A stretch of DNA of 64,000 bases from Salegentibacter salarius (GTDB lineage: Bacteria > Bacteroidota > Bacteroidia > Flavobacteriales > Flavobacteriaceae): NCBI RefSeq assembly GCF_900168265.1, contig NZ_FVZF01000005.1, positions 62,001 through 126,000 on the forward strand, read 5' to 3'. Below the pieces are notes generated by a model, which saw only the letters and a program-made list of their open reading frames with translations, did not search any database and was not told where the DNA came from. Below, one piece after another: positions 17,446 to 25,802 of this stretch. Within the stretch, counting starts at the first letter, position 1; each line of letters opens with the position of its first letter. Made by a program: the position numbers and the translations under genes.

Positions 17446-17694
17446 CTAACGGTCTATAGAACCAACTACTTTTTGCATAAAGTTATTACAGGCATCTTTT
17501 TCTGGCGTTCCACCATCAATAGAATGCTTAACTTCTACAGCTCCGCATAGATTCGAGATCAATTCACCTATCACATCCATTTCCTCGTCTTTTACCGAAC
17601 GATGTTCCGTATAACTTTCAAGTACTTCTATGGTATGCTCCAATTTTTGAGCTTCGTTCTCGCGTGCTAAATGTTTAATTACTGGTAACTTCAT
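17446..17694 (-). CDS. DUF6952-type small protein linked to thioredoxin and Prx
   Basis: The 82-residue acidic, mostly helical protein has two conserved-looking Cys (in ISNLCGAVEV and EKDACNNFM) and no signal peptide. I recognise the pattern of a small conserved Flavobacteriia family (DUF6952) whose gene tends to follow thioredoxin and a peroxiredoxin gene. Here its start overlaps the thioredoxin end by 20 bp, which indicates translational coupling. The two Cys might take part in thiol exchange or be structural; this is inference. A strong terminator follows the gene. Confidence 0.7.
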   Translation of the reverse strand: MKLPVIKHLARENEAQKLEHTIEVLESYTEHRSVKDEEMDVIGELISNLCGAVEVKHSIDGGTPEKDACNNFMQKVVGSIDR

Positions 17695-17989
17695 TTACTA
17701 GGTCTTTTAGAGGTTCAAATTTGTTAGTTTGCACCTGATTAACGAAACTTCCGTTTTTAAAAGTGGCAAAAGTTGGTAGGTTATCTACCTTGGCCAGTTT
17801 TCTGGATTCCGGATATTTTTCGGCATCTACCATCAAGAACGTTGCGTTCTCATTTTCTGAAGCTAATTTCTTGAATTTAGGCTTCATTAATCGGCAGTTA
17901 CCGCACCATCCGGCCATATACTGTACCACAACGGTTTCGTTATCTGAAACTATTTCGTTTAAATTATCCTGTTCTAATTCTTTTATCAT
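17675..17989 (-). CDS. Thioredoxin-family protein
   Basis: The 104-residue protein is one thioredoxin fold with redox motif Trp-Cys-Gly-Asn-Cys (28-32; CGNC) in MAGWCGNCRLMKPKFKKLA. Classic thioredoxin has CGPC; Asn at the third position should alter redox potential. The cis-Pro segment is present (VDNLPTFATFKNGSF). No signal peptide is seen, so it acts in the cytoplasm. It lies 22 bp after the peroxiredoxin gene and is probably the reductant of that enzyme. It overlaps the DUF6952 gene by 20 bp. Confidence 0.9.
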   Translation of the reverse strand: MIKELEQDNLNEIVSDNETVVVQYMAGWCGNCRLMKPKFKKLASENENATFLMVDAEKYPESRKLAKVDNLPTFATFKNGSFVNQVQTNKFEPLKDLVNEVTSN

Positions 17990-18011
17990 AACAATCTCTT
18001 TCCCTTTTTTC

Positions 18012-18650
18012 TTAGTTTAAGCTTAGGTAAGAAGCAACTCCGTCTCTATCGGCATTCATTGCGTCTTTACCTTCTTCCCAGTTTGCAGGACAAACCTCAC
18101 CTTTTTCCTGTACGTGAGTGTAAGCATCTACAAGTCTTAAGAATTCTGCTACGTTTCTACCTAATGGCATATCGTTTACACCTTCGTGAAAGATTTTCCC
18201 TTCCTCATCAATAAGGTATGTAGCACGGTAAGTTACGTTGTCTCCTTCTAGAGTAAGATCTCCGGTTTCTTCATCATAAGATTCTCCGGTAATATCTAGA
18301 ATTCCAAGACGGGAACTTAGATTTCTGTTAGAATCTGCAAGAATTGGATATTTAACGCCTTCAATTCCTCCGTTATCTTTTGGAGTATTTAACCAGGCAA
18401 AATGTACTTCTGGAGTATCGCAAGAAGCTCCTACTACCATTACATTTCTTTTCTGAAATTCTTCAGCAGCTTTTTGGAAAGCGTGTAATTCTGTAGGGCA
18501 AACAAAGGTGAAATCTTTTGGGTACCAGAATAACAATACTTTTTTCTTGTTTTTCTGAGCTTCTTCTAAAATATTTAGTTGAAAGGTATCACCCATTTCA
18601 TCCATTGCGTTTACGCTTAAGTTTGGAAACTTTTTTCCTACTAATGACAT
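18012..18650 (-). CDS. Typical 2-Cys peroxiredoxin (AhpC/Prx1 type)
   Basis: The 212-residue protein has the peroxidatic Cys 51 in KDFTFVCPTELHAFQ and the resolving Cys 187 in GEVCPANWEEG; both are needed for the intermolecular disulfide cycle of typical 2-Cys Prx. It reduces hydrogen peroxide and organic peroxides, here probably reduced by the adjacent thioredoxin rather than AhpF, because no ahpF is present. The segment between the Cys (DSNRNLSSRLGILDITGESY) fits the family. A phylum-type promoter lies at 18696-18726. The name ahpC is often used, but I leave the symbol open. Confidence 0.93.
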   Translation of the reverse strand: MSLVGKKFPNLSVNAMDEMGDTFQLNILEEAQKNKKKVLLFWYPKDFTFVCPTELHAFQKAAEEFQKRNVMVVGASCDTPEVHFAWLNTPKDNGGIEGVKYPILADSNRNLSSRLGILDITGESYDEETGDLTLEGDNVTYRATYLIDEEGKIFHEGVNDMPLGRNVAEFLRLVDAYTHVQEKGEVCPANWEEGKDAMNADRDGVASYLSLN

Positions 18651-18695
18651 ATAAATTCTGTTTTTATTGGTTTAACTTTTATTGTAATTCGAGTA

Positions 18696-18726
18696 CAAAT
18701 TTAGGGAAAGTTCTCGCTGAAAAAAG
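18696..18726 (-). promoter_or_regulatory. Bacteroidota-type promoter for the peroxiredoxin operon
   Basis: On the minus strand TAAATTTG (18696-18703) matches TAnnTTTG, with a T-rich -33 (18723-18726) 19 bp upstream. The ATG at 18650 is 45 bp downstream. Oxidative control (OxyR or similar) is possible, but no operator was recognised. Confidence 0.65.
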
Positions 18727-18835
18727 TTATTAAAATTTTAAAATACTATCTAAGAATAAGTTTTGTTTATAGGTGTTTCTAAATTGAATAGAAAACTCCT
18801 ATTTAATAAGTGTAATGCCTATTATTGCTGAAATT

Positions 18836-20323
18836 CTAAGCCGTTTGAGTTTTTGCAGATTCACTTAATTCCTTGATTTTAATGCCGAAAGCAGCAAAAA
18901 GTAAGGTCATAAACGGACTCAAATAATTAAAGAAGGCATAACCCGCGTAACTTAGGGTTGGAACACCTAGAACACCGCTATGATATGCGCCACAGGTATT
19001 CCATGGAATTAGCACCGAAGTTACCGTTCCCGAATCTTCTAAGGCTCTACTTAGGTTTTCTGGAGCAAGGCCTTTATCACGGTAAGCCTTTGCGAACATT
19101 TTTCCCGGAACTACAATTGCTAAATATTGATCTGAAGCAGTTGCGTTTAAAGCTAAGCAGCTAAAAACTGTACTGGCGAATAAACCAAAGGTGGTATGGA
19201 ATAAATTTAGCAAAGCTTTACTAATTCTAGCAAGGGCACCAATCGCTTCCATAATTCCTCCAAAAACCATTGCACAAATAATTAGCCAGATAGTTCCAAG
19301 CATTCCCGCCATTCCTCCAGAAGAAAATAGATCATTTAAGTTTTTATTATCGGTTTCTATCGCGGTATCTACGGTAATAGCCTGCATAACTCCACGGTAA
19401 CCGCTAATAAAGTTAAGATCTGTAGTTCCTGCAATTTGCGCTACAATGCCCGGTTGAAAGAATAGGGCAGCGACTGCACCCAAAAGTGTTCCTAGCAATA
19501 AAGCGATTAAAGGCGAGGTTTTTTTAACGATTAGTGCAATTACAATTGCCGGAACAAGAAAAAGCCACGGGCTAATTGTAAAAGATTTCTCTATAGAGGT
19601 CAGGATCGCAGAAGTATCTGTAGTTCCCGAAGTTTCTAAATTAAAGCCGATGATGACGAAAATAATAAGTGTAATAGTAATAGTAGGAACCGTAGTTAGG
19701 GTCATATAGCGAATATGCGTAAACAAATCTGTTCCCGCCATTGCCGGAGCAAGGTTGGTAGTATCACTTAAAGGTGATAATTTATCACCAAAATAAGCTC
19801 CGGAAAGAATTGCACCCGCAGTCATCCCTACCGATATTCCCAAAGCTTCAGCTATTCCTATTAATGCAATACCTACGGTTGCTGAAGTAGTCCAGCTACT
19901 TCCGGTGGCCACTGAGATCACGGCGCAAATAATCACACAGGCCGCTAAAAATATTGTAGGGTTTAATATTTGTAGTCCATAATAGATCATGGTAGGAATA
20001 ATCCCTGAAATAAGCCAGGTTCCTGCCAAAGCTCCCACCATTAGAAGAATAAGAATAGCACCGGCTGTACTTTGAATATTTCCGGCAACTTCATCTATCA
20101 TTTTATCATATTCTACATTATTGAAATAACCAACAATGGCAGCGACAGCGCCACCCAATAATAAAACAAACTGATTGGAACCACTTAGTGCATCATCTCC
20201 AAACACAAATACATTAAAAGCAAGCATTGCAATAAGCGCAAAAACGGGAATTAATGCCGGCCAAATACCGAGTTCTTTATTAGTAGGAATTTGTTCAGTT
20301 TGAGACGGGTCTTGGTTTTCCAT
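18836..20323 (-). CDS. nhaC: Na+/H+ antiporter, NhaC family
   Basis: The 495-residue protein has about 11-12 hydrophobic segments. The signatures GSSWTTSATVGIALIGIAEALG, GAILSGAYFGDKLSPLSDTTNLAP and the later LNATASDQYLAIVVPGKMF belong to the NhaC family. It exchanges sodium for protons at the inner membrane and supports growth in salt, which fits a marine or halophilic organism. The gene is monocistronic as far as can be seen: 185 bp precede the peroxiredoxin region downstream and 134 bp separate it from the barrel gene at 20458. The repeated internal pseudo-symmetry of such carriers is visible. Confidence 0.93.
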   Translation of the reverse strand: MENQDPSQTEQIPTNKELGIWPALIPVFALIAMLAFNVFVFGDDALSGSNQFVLLLGGAVAAIVGYFNNVEYDKMIDEVAGNIQSTAGAILILLMVGALAGTWLISGIIPTMIYYGLQILNPTIFLAACVIICAVISVATGSSWTTSATVGIALIGIAEALGISVGMTAGAILSGAYFGDKLSPLSDTTNLAPAMAGTDLFTHIRYMTLTTVPTITITLIIFVIIGFNLETSGTTDTSAILTSIEKSFTISPWLFLVPAIVIALIVKKTSPLIALLLGTLLGAVAALFFQPGIVAQIAGTTDLNFISGYRGVMQAITVDTAIETDNKNLNDLFSSGGMAGMLGTIWLIICAMVFGGIMEAIGALARISKALLNLFHTTFGLFASTVFSCLALNATASDQYLAIVVPGKMFAKAYRDKGLAPENLSRALEDSGTVTSVLIPWNTCGAYHSGVLGVPTLSYAGYAFFNYLSPFMTLLFAAFGIKIKELSESAKTQTA

Positions 20324-20457
20324 TCAGCTATGAAGTATATGATGAAACCTTTTTTAAAGGTTTTGGTTGAATTTATTTTAATCAATTTTTCACTTTCGCT
20401 TGTAATTTTACGATTTTACACGAAAATGAGCAAGTTTTGTATTAAACTATAAATTAA

Positions 20458-21039
20458 TTAAAACCTATAACCAACCCCAAGTTGTACCCCAAAACTGGTA
20501 AGTTTTTGATGATAATCTTCTTCCTCAAAAGGAATTACCGCATATCTTCTAAAATTGGGATTTACATATATACTGAAATTATTAAACGCATATTGAGCGC
20601 CTAGGCCAAAGCCTACGCCAATTCCTGCTTGTGGGTCTACAGACTCACTCTCTGAATCTTGAAAATCCATCACCGGACCACCATTTACAAAGAAATAATC
20701 TAAAAAAGTATAATTGGCAAAAATAGGAATAGAAGTAGTTTGCAATTCTTGCGATCTAGAAGTTTCGCCCGGCCTGGGTAGCGCAGAATTAATCACTACA
20801 TCGCCTTTCCAGTAGTTAAGTCCTGTTTCCAACGCTAAATTATCGGTTACTTCCAGGAGGTATCGAAATCCAAATTCATAAGAGTTTTCAACATCAGGAC
20901 TGCTGGCTCCATCAAGATCTTCACCTCTTAATAATTTGCTATCAGTTATTCCAAAATACAGTCGAACTTCATTTTGGGTTTGTGAAAAAGCGCTAAGGCT
21001 AAAAAATGCAAGAAATAGGGGGAGAAATAGTTTTTTCAA
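20458..21039 (-). CDS. Outer-membrane beta-barrel protein
   Basis: The 193-residue protein has a signal peptide (MKKLFLPLFLAFFSLSAFSQ) and a mature chain of about eight aromatic/polar strands (EVRLYFGITDS, YEFGFRYLLEVTD, GLNYWKGDVV, ending in GVGYRF with terminal Phe). This pattern is seen in the porin-family/outer-membrane beta-barrel domain proteins of Bacteroidota. No ligand or enzyme motif is present. A terminator lies between it and the upstream megL-type gene, so it should be transcribed on its own. Function unknown. Confidence 0.65.
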   Translation of the reverse strand: MKKLFLPLFLAFFSLSAFSQTQNEVRLYFGITDSKLLRGEDLDGASSPDVENSYEFGFRYLLEVTDNLALETGLNYWKGDVVINSALPRPGETSRSQELQTTSIPIFANYTFLDYFFVNGGPVMDFQDSESESVDPQAGIGVGFGLGAQYAFNNFSIYVNPNFRRYAVIPFEEEDYHQKLTSFGVQLGVGYRF

Positions 21040-21063
21040 AGTTTTATTTTTTGTGAATATACA

Positions 21064-21120
21064 AAAAAGAAGAAGTTCGGAAATACTGCCCGTAAATTAG
21101 ACAGTAAATCCGAACTATTT
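21064..21120 (-). terminator. Terminator after the PLP lyase gene
   Basis: An 8-bp stem AGTTCGGA/TCCGAACT (21074-21081 with 21109-21116), with a second internal pair ACTG/CAGT, is followed on the minus strand by a T-rich stretch. It separates the lyase gene from the barrel gene. Confidence 0.65.
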
Positions 21121-21142
21121 TTAAGAATGATAAAGCTTGTAA

Positions 21143-22345
21143 TTAATTGAAAACTCCTACTTCCTGCATACAGGATTTCATCATTTTATAAGTGCGTTCT
21201 ATATCGTTATCCAAACCAATAGAAAATCGAATTAAACCGTTACTTAAGCCCATTTTTTCCTGTTCTTCTATGGGGATTTCCGAAGAAGTAGAACTACCGG
21301 GTGCACTAAAAAGTGTTTTGTAAAAACCTAAACTTACCGCCAGGTAACCCAAATTTTTCTCCTGCATAAGTTCCATCAATTCATTGGCTTTTTCCAGGCT
21401 ACCAACATCTATGGTCAATAAACCTCCAAACCCATAATCTTGATTCATCATTCTTTTAAAGGTTTCATGGCCCGGATGATCTTTTAAACCCGGATAAACT
21501 GTTCTTAAGCCATCTTGCTGAAATTTCTCAGCCAGGAACATGGCATTTTTGCTATGTTGTTTAATCCTAATGTGTAGTGTTCTTAAGTTCTTTAAAACCG
21601 AAGCCGCTCGCATACTATCCATCGTGGGACCTAATAGCATATTTGCACCATCGTTCACACTGCGCAGGGCGTTGATAAACTCCTGGCTGCCGCAGGTCAC
21701 ACCGCCAACAGTATCGCTGCTACCGTTAATGAATTTGGTTAAACTATGAATTACCACATCGGCACCCAATTCTTTCGGACTAATGGAAAGTGGAGAAAAG
21801 GTATTATCTACTACAAAAGTAAGCTGATGTTTTTTCGCGATCTTAGCCAATGCTTCAATATCGGCAACTTCCAGCAAGGGATTGCTTACAGATTCGCAGT
21901 ATAGAACTTTGGTGTCTTTGGTGATCGCTGCTTCAACCTGTTCAAGATTGGTGATATCTACAAAGGAAGTTTGAATATTAAACTTCGGGATAAAATTCTT
22001 CATAAAAGCATAGGTCCCACCGTAAACGGTTCGGCTGGAAACAATATGATCGCCGGCCTGGCATAATTGGAGCAGGGTAGAAGTGATAGCGCCCATCCCA
22101 CTTGCCGCAACATTTGCGGTTTCGGTACCTTCCATTGCTGCAAGCGCCTCGCCTAAATATAAATTTGAAGGAGAAGAATGCCTGGAATAAAGGTAGCAAC
22201 CTTCTGCATTTCCTTCAAAGGTATCGAACATTGTTTTTGCCGAAAGAAACGTATAGGTAGAGGAATCGGAGATTGAAGGATTTACACCTCCATATTCTCC
22301 AAAATATTGAAGATCCTGAATATTATCTGCAGGTTTATATTTCAT
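21143..22345 (-). CDS. Cys/Met-metabolism PLP enzyme, methionine gamma-lyase type
   Basis: The 400-residue protein is a gamma-family PLP enzyme: Tyr-Ser-Arg at 53-55, substrate region TVYGGTYAFM (107-115) and the Schiff-base Lys 204 in VVIHSLTKFINGSSDTVGGV. It is closest in pattern to the methionine gamma-lyase and cystathionine lyase/synthase group. Classic methionine gamma-lyases have Cys in the YGCT motif; this protein has Gly 110, so substrate is uncertain (methionine, cystathionine or O-acylhomoserine). It is divergent from an Lrp/AsnC regulator, an arrangement like mdeA/mdeR in pseudomonads. Cytoplasmic tetramers are expected. Confidence 0.85.
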   Translation of the reverse strand: MKYKPADNIQDLQYFGEYGGVNPSISDSSTYTFLSAKTMFDTFEGNAEGCYLYSRHSSPSNLYLGEALAAMEGTETANVAASGMGAITSTLLQLCQAGDHIVSSRTVYGGTYAFMKNFIPKFNIQTSFVDITNLEQVEAAITKDTKVLYCESVSNPLLEVADIEALAKIAKKHQLTFVVDNTFSPLSISPKELGADVVIHSLTKFINGSSDTVGGVTCGSQEFINALRSVNDGANMLLGPTMDSMRAASVLKNLRTLHIRIKQHSKNAMFLAEKFQQDGLRTVYPGLKDHPGHETFKRMMNQDYGFGGLLTIDVGSLEKANELMELMQEKNLGYLAVSLGFYKTLFSAPGSSTSSEIPIEEQEKMGLSNGLIRFSIGLDNDIERTYKMMKSCMQEVGVFN

Positions 22346-22502
22346 TTTTACTGAATTTTAGGTTTATATAAAATTAAGGCTATAAAGAATGAAAGTCAAT
22401 TGAATGCATTATATTCAGTGAATAAAACTATATAAATTATATTTAGTAGAATTATAATCTATATTAAGGCGTTAATTACTTCAGCTTAGAAAAATTTTCA
22501 GT
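22346..22502 (-). promoter_or_regulatory. Shared AT-rich control region of the lyase gene and its Lrp regulator
   Basis: This 157-bp stretch separates two divergent start codons. It is very AT rich, with repeated TATA steps (for example 22407-22460), as favoured by Lrp-family proteins that bend DNA. No single clear palindrome was found, so an operator cannot be placed. Confidence 0.35.
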
Positions 22503-22961
22503 ATGAAATTAGACCAAAAAGATCTTCAGATCTTAAAACACTTGCAACAGGATAGTAAAATGACCAATAAGGAAATTTCCAACAAGCTGGAACTTTCTGT
22601 AACTGCAGTTTTTGAACGTATTAAACGCCTGGAAAGGGAAGGGGTTATTGCAAATTACGTGGCTCTTATTTCTCCCGAAAAGGTGGAAAAGAATTTTATG
22701 GTTTTTTGCCAGATAAAACTTATTCAGCATTCCAGATCTTATTTAACGAAGTTTGAAGCCGAGGTCGCAAAGCTTTCCGAAGTTTTGGAATGTTACCATG
22801 TTAGTGGTGAGTATGATTATATTCTAAAAGTTCTGGTAAAGGATATGGAAGCCTATCGAGAATTTATGGTAACTAAACTCACCAACCTTGACCATATAGG
22901 GAGTACCCAAAGTACTTTTATAATCTCACCGGTAAAAAGCACAACTGCTGTCCCGCTATAA
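22503..22961 (+). CDS. Lrp/AsnC-family transcription regulator
   Basis: The 152-residue protein has an N-terminal winged helix-turn-helix (about 1-60: LDQKDLQILKHLQQDSKMTN, then LSVTAVFERIKRLEREGVI) and a C-terminal RAM/AsnC ligand domain (about 68-152: ECYHVSGEYDYILKVLVKDM, the Gly-Asp/Glu-Tyr-Asp signature). Such proteins form octamers that respond to amino acids. It is divergent from the methionine gamma-lyase-type gene and so probably controls it in response to methionine or a related amino acid. It is also upstream of the amine cluster (415 bp away), which could be a second target. Confidence 0.9.
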   Translation: MKLDQKDLQILKHLQQDSKMTNKEISNKLELSVTAVFERIKRLEREGVIANYVALISPEKVEKNFMVFCQIKLIQHSRSYLTKFEAEVAKLSEVLECYHVSGEYDYILKVLVKDMEAYREFMVTKLTNLDHIGSTQSTFIISPVKSTTAVPL

Positions 22962-23376
22962 CTTAATAATGAAATAAGTAATTATTTCGTCAATAAATTA
23001 AACTTATGTCTAAGTAATAAGTTATATGTTAGTATTTATTTAAAATAAATTTTATTTTTTTTATGAAAAATTTAATTGCCTGAAATATATCGTTTTATAA
23101 TTCTCTTTAATTCCTATTTCAAAACTCTTTAATTTATTGAATATTAATCAAGTAAAATATGTTCTAGCTCATCTTCTAAAGTGAAAATTATACAGATTTT
23201 CTCTTCATAAATCAGTTCTTAATCGCCTTTCTAATTGATTTTCAGGCTAAAAGGCGCTTAGGGTGCGAAAAAAAATGGTATATTAACAAGCAGCGAATCT
23301 AAGCCCGGCCCCTACACTATTTCTACTTAGCCCGCTAGTTTTTTGATTAAGCATTCAACTGAACAACCATTTATTT
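22962..23376 (+). other. 415-bp intergenic region upstream of the amine cluster
   Basis: No gene was found. A short inverted repeat GAAATAA/TTATTTC (22971-22988) follows the lrp stop, and a 7-bp hairpin CGCCTTT/AAAGGCG lies at 23224-23256. The distal 120 bp are less AT rich and must hold the promoter for the gene at 23377, but no convincing TTTG/TAnnTTTG pair was seen, which may point to a regulated or atypical promoter. Confidence 0.5.
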
Positions 23377-24684
23377 ATGACTGAAGAGCAAACAAAATCT
23401 CAGCAGCTCCATGACAGGAGAAAAAATATTGTAGCCAACGGAGTTGGTGTTTTCAATACGGCCACGGTAAGCAAGGCCAAAGGAGCAATAATTACAGATG
23501 TAGACGGAAAAGAACATATAGACTTCGCCGGTGGTATAGGCGTTGTGAATGCGGGTCATTGCCCACCGCCTGTGGTAAAAGCTATACAGGAGCAGGCTGA
23601 AAAATATCTGCACACCAGTTTTAATGTAGTTACTTACGAGCCTTATATAAAACTCTGTGAAGAGCTTGCAGAAATACTTCCGCACGGCGATCATACTAAA
23701 GCGATGCTTATTAGTACCGGTGCTGAGGCTGTAGAGAACGCTATTAAAATTGCACGCCAGGCCACAAAAAGACCCGCAGTAATTTGTTTTACCGAAGCTT
23801 ATCACGGGCGCACCCTAATGGGAATGAGTCTTACCAGTAAAGTGAATTATAAATTCTTTTCTGGTCCTTTTGCTCCTGAAGTTTACCGAATCCCTTTTCC
23901 TAATTTTTACAAATATCATGGCACGCAGAATATGGATGAGTTTGTGGAAACGGAGCTCAACCGACTTAAAGACAGTGCCCATAGTATGGTAGATATTGAT
24001 AGCGTGGCTGCAATAATTGTAGAGCCAATTCAGGGGGAAGGAGGTTTTAATCCAATTCCTCAAAAATATATGGAAGGCCTTCGCTCATTTTGTGACCAGC
24101 ATGGCGTTATGCTAATTTTTGATGAAATTCAAAGTGGTTTCTGCCGTACGGGGCATTGGGCAAGCTGGCAACATTATGGCGTGCAACCCGATATAAGCAC
24201 CTATGCAAAATCTATGGGCTCGGGGCTTCCAATTGCCGCTGTACTTGGTAGAGGCGAAATTATGGATGCTGCTTTACCCGGAACTATTGGCGGCACCTAC
24301 ATTGGCAGTCCTGTTTGTTGTGCTGCAGCTTTAGCTACTATACAATATATGAAGGATGAAAACCTTAACGAGCGGGCGGTTTATATAGGTAAGATTATTA
24401 CAGAGCGGTTGGAGAAATTCCGAAAAGAATGTCCTGAAATTGGAGATGTAAGAGGATTGGGTGCAATGATAGGGATTGAATTTATAAAAGATAATGATCC
24501 CGGGAAACCGCATACCGATTTATGCGCCAGTATTGTAAAAGGTTGCGCCGAAGAAGGCTTAATTCTTATAAGTGCCGGTACTTTTAAAAATGTTTTAAGG
24601 ATATTATGTCCCCTGGTTATTACCGAAGAGCAGTTAAACAAGGCGCTGGATATTCTGGAAAACCAAATTCGAAAACATACTTAA
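23377..24684 (+). CDS. Class III PLP aminotransferase, GABA/omega-amine type
   Basis: The 435-residue protein has the class III fold: GGIGVVNAGHCPPPVVKAIQ, then STGAEAVENAIKIAR (112-126), AYHGRTLMGMSLTSK, Asp 249 in IFDEIQSGFCRTG and PLP Lys 278 in STYAKSMGSGLP. It is closest in pattern to 4-aminobutyrate aminotransferases and would take the amino group off an omega-amine (GABA, putrescine-derived or beta-alanine like). It is the first gene of a co-directional cluster with an amidohydrolase, decarboxylase, ATP-grasp ligase, C45 hydrolase and aldehyde dehydrogenase, which argues for an amine-degradation role. The true substrate is not fixed by sequence. Confidence 0.9.
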   Translation: MTEEQTKSQQLHDRRKNIVANGVGVFNTATVSKAKGAIITDVDGKEHIDFAGGIGVVNAGHCPPPVVKAIQEQAEKYLHTSFNVVTYEPYIKLCEELAEILPHGDHTKAMLISTGAEAVENAIKIARQATKRPAVICFTEAYHGRTLMGMSLTSKVNYKFFSGPFAPEVYRIPFPNFYKYHGTQNMDEFVETELNRLKDSAHSMVDIDSVAAIIVEPIQGEGGFNPIPQKYMEGLRSFCDQHGVMLIFDEIQSGFCRTGHWASWQHYGVQPDISTYAKSMGSGLPIAAVLGRGEIMDAALPGTIGGTYIGSPVCCAAALATIQYMKDENLNERAVYIGKIITERLEKFRKECPEIGDVRGLGAMIGIEFIKDNDPGKPHTDLCASIVKGCAEEGLILISAGTFKNVLRILCPLVITEEQLNKALDILENQIRKHT

Positions 24685-24737
24685 GTTTTAAAATACCACT
24701 TGAAGTTCTATCAAAAGTAATTTTCAGGAGGATAAAG

Positions 24738-24755
24738 TGCGTAAAATTTTACGCA
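24738..24755. promoter_or_regulatory. Perfect 18-bp palindrome, candidate operator
   Basis: TGCGTAAAATTTTACGCA is identical to its own reverse complement. It lies 54 bp after the aminotransferase stop and 100 bp before the amidohydrolase start, followed by a 10-bp palindrome ATCAGCTGAT (24765-24774). There is no T run, so a terminator is unlikely. Confidence 0.45.
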
Positions 24756-24855
24756 TTAAAAAATATCAGCTGATCAGTTTTTTTGAAAACTTGGAAGAGA
24801 TCGATCAGGAAATCCGGTGGAAATATTTTCTACGGAAAACAAGAAATAAAAATAT

Positions 24856-25788
24856 ATGAATCCATTTGCAATAGCAGGAATACAAATGAAGGTTTCCGCA
24901 GTCGCTTCTAATGTAGAAATGATGAAGCTGAAACTTGATATAACTATGAGTCTTTATCCCTGGGTAGATATGGTAGTGTTTAGCGAGTTATGTGGCTACG
25001 GCCCATTAACCCACAATGCTCAGGAGATTCCGGGAGAATTTGAGAAGGAAATGCAGGCAATGGCCAAAAAGCACGGAATTTGGTTATTGCCGGGTTCTAT
25101 TTTTGAAAAAAGCGAAGGTAAGATCTATAATACCGCCACCGTGATTAATCCTGAAGGTGAGGTTGTTACGCGGTATAGAAAAGTTTTTCCTTTTTATCCT
25201 TATGAAGTAGGAGTAACTCCGGGTGCGGGATTCTGTGTATTTGATGTTCCCGGAGTAGCAAAATTCGGATTATCTATATGTTATGACATGTGGTTTCCTG
25301 AAACCGTGCGAACCCTGGCCGTGATGGGAGCAGAAGTTATTTTGCACCCAACCATGACGGGTACTATAGACCGCGATATAGAATTATCTATTGTAAGGGC
25401 TATGGCGGCTGTAAATCAGTGTTATTTCTTCGATGTAAACGGATTGGAATCCGGTGGAAATGGTAGGTCACTGGTTTGCGGTCCCGATGGTCGCGTGATT
25501 TACCAGGCAGAAGGTAATGAGGAGATCTTTCCGCTGGAACTTAATATCAATCGGGTGCGCCGAAGTCGGGAACTTGGGGTATTGCGCTTAGGGCAACCTT
25601 TAAAAAGTTTTAGAGATCATATAGGTGATTTTCATATTTATCAAAAGGGAGCTGAGCTGCCATATCTTAATTCTTTAGGACCACTTATTAAACCTACAAG
25701 ATTAGACAGCCTGGCAAAATTAAAAATGAAAGAACATGAATACGAACCACCGGAAAACCCTACAGGATATAAAGGATTTGGAGGATAA
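24856..25788 (+). CDS. Carbon-nitrogen hydrolase (nitrilase superfamily)
   Basis: The 310-residue protein has the full catalytic triad: Glu 44 (VFSELCGYG), Lys 109 (RYRKVFPFYP) and Cys 142 (LSICYDMWFPE), plus the second conserved Glu region (AEVILHPTM). These enzymes hydrolyse C-N bonds in amides, carbamoyl compounds or nitriles. The closest general type is amidase or N-carbamoylputrescine/ureido hydrolase. Within this cluster it could release an N-acyl or carbamoyl group from an amine. Length and C-terminal tail (to PPENPTGYKGFGG) are normal. It lies 171 bp after the aminotransferase gene and 14 bp before the VOC gene. Confidence 0.9.
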   Translation: MNPFAIAGIQMKVSAVASNVEMMKLKLDITMSLYPWVDMVVFSELCGYGPLTHNAQEIPGEFEKEMQAMAKKHGIWLLPGSIFEKSEGKIYNTATVINPEGEVVTRYRKVFPFYPYEVGVTPGAGFCVFDVPGVAKFGLSICYDMWFPETVRTLAVMGAEVILHPTMTGTIDRDIELSIVRAMAAVNQCYFFDVNGLESGGNGRSLVCGPDGRVIYQAEGNEEIFPLELNINRVRRSRELGVLRLGQPLKSFRDHIGDFHIYQKGAELPYLNSLGPLIKPTRLDSLAKLKMKEHEYEPPENPTGYKGFGG

Positions 25789-25802
25789 TTAAAAACAGCA
25801 CA

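Noticed and set aside
22962-23376. Riboswitch before the amine cluster
   Set aside because: Only short AT-rich hairpins are seen; no conserved aptamer core was recognised.
23371-23805. Open frame of 144 codons on the minus strand
   Set aside because: It is opposite to the aminotransferase gene, whose PLP motifs are intact; its amino-acid make-up is that of a reverse-complement shadow.
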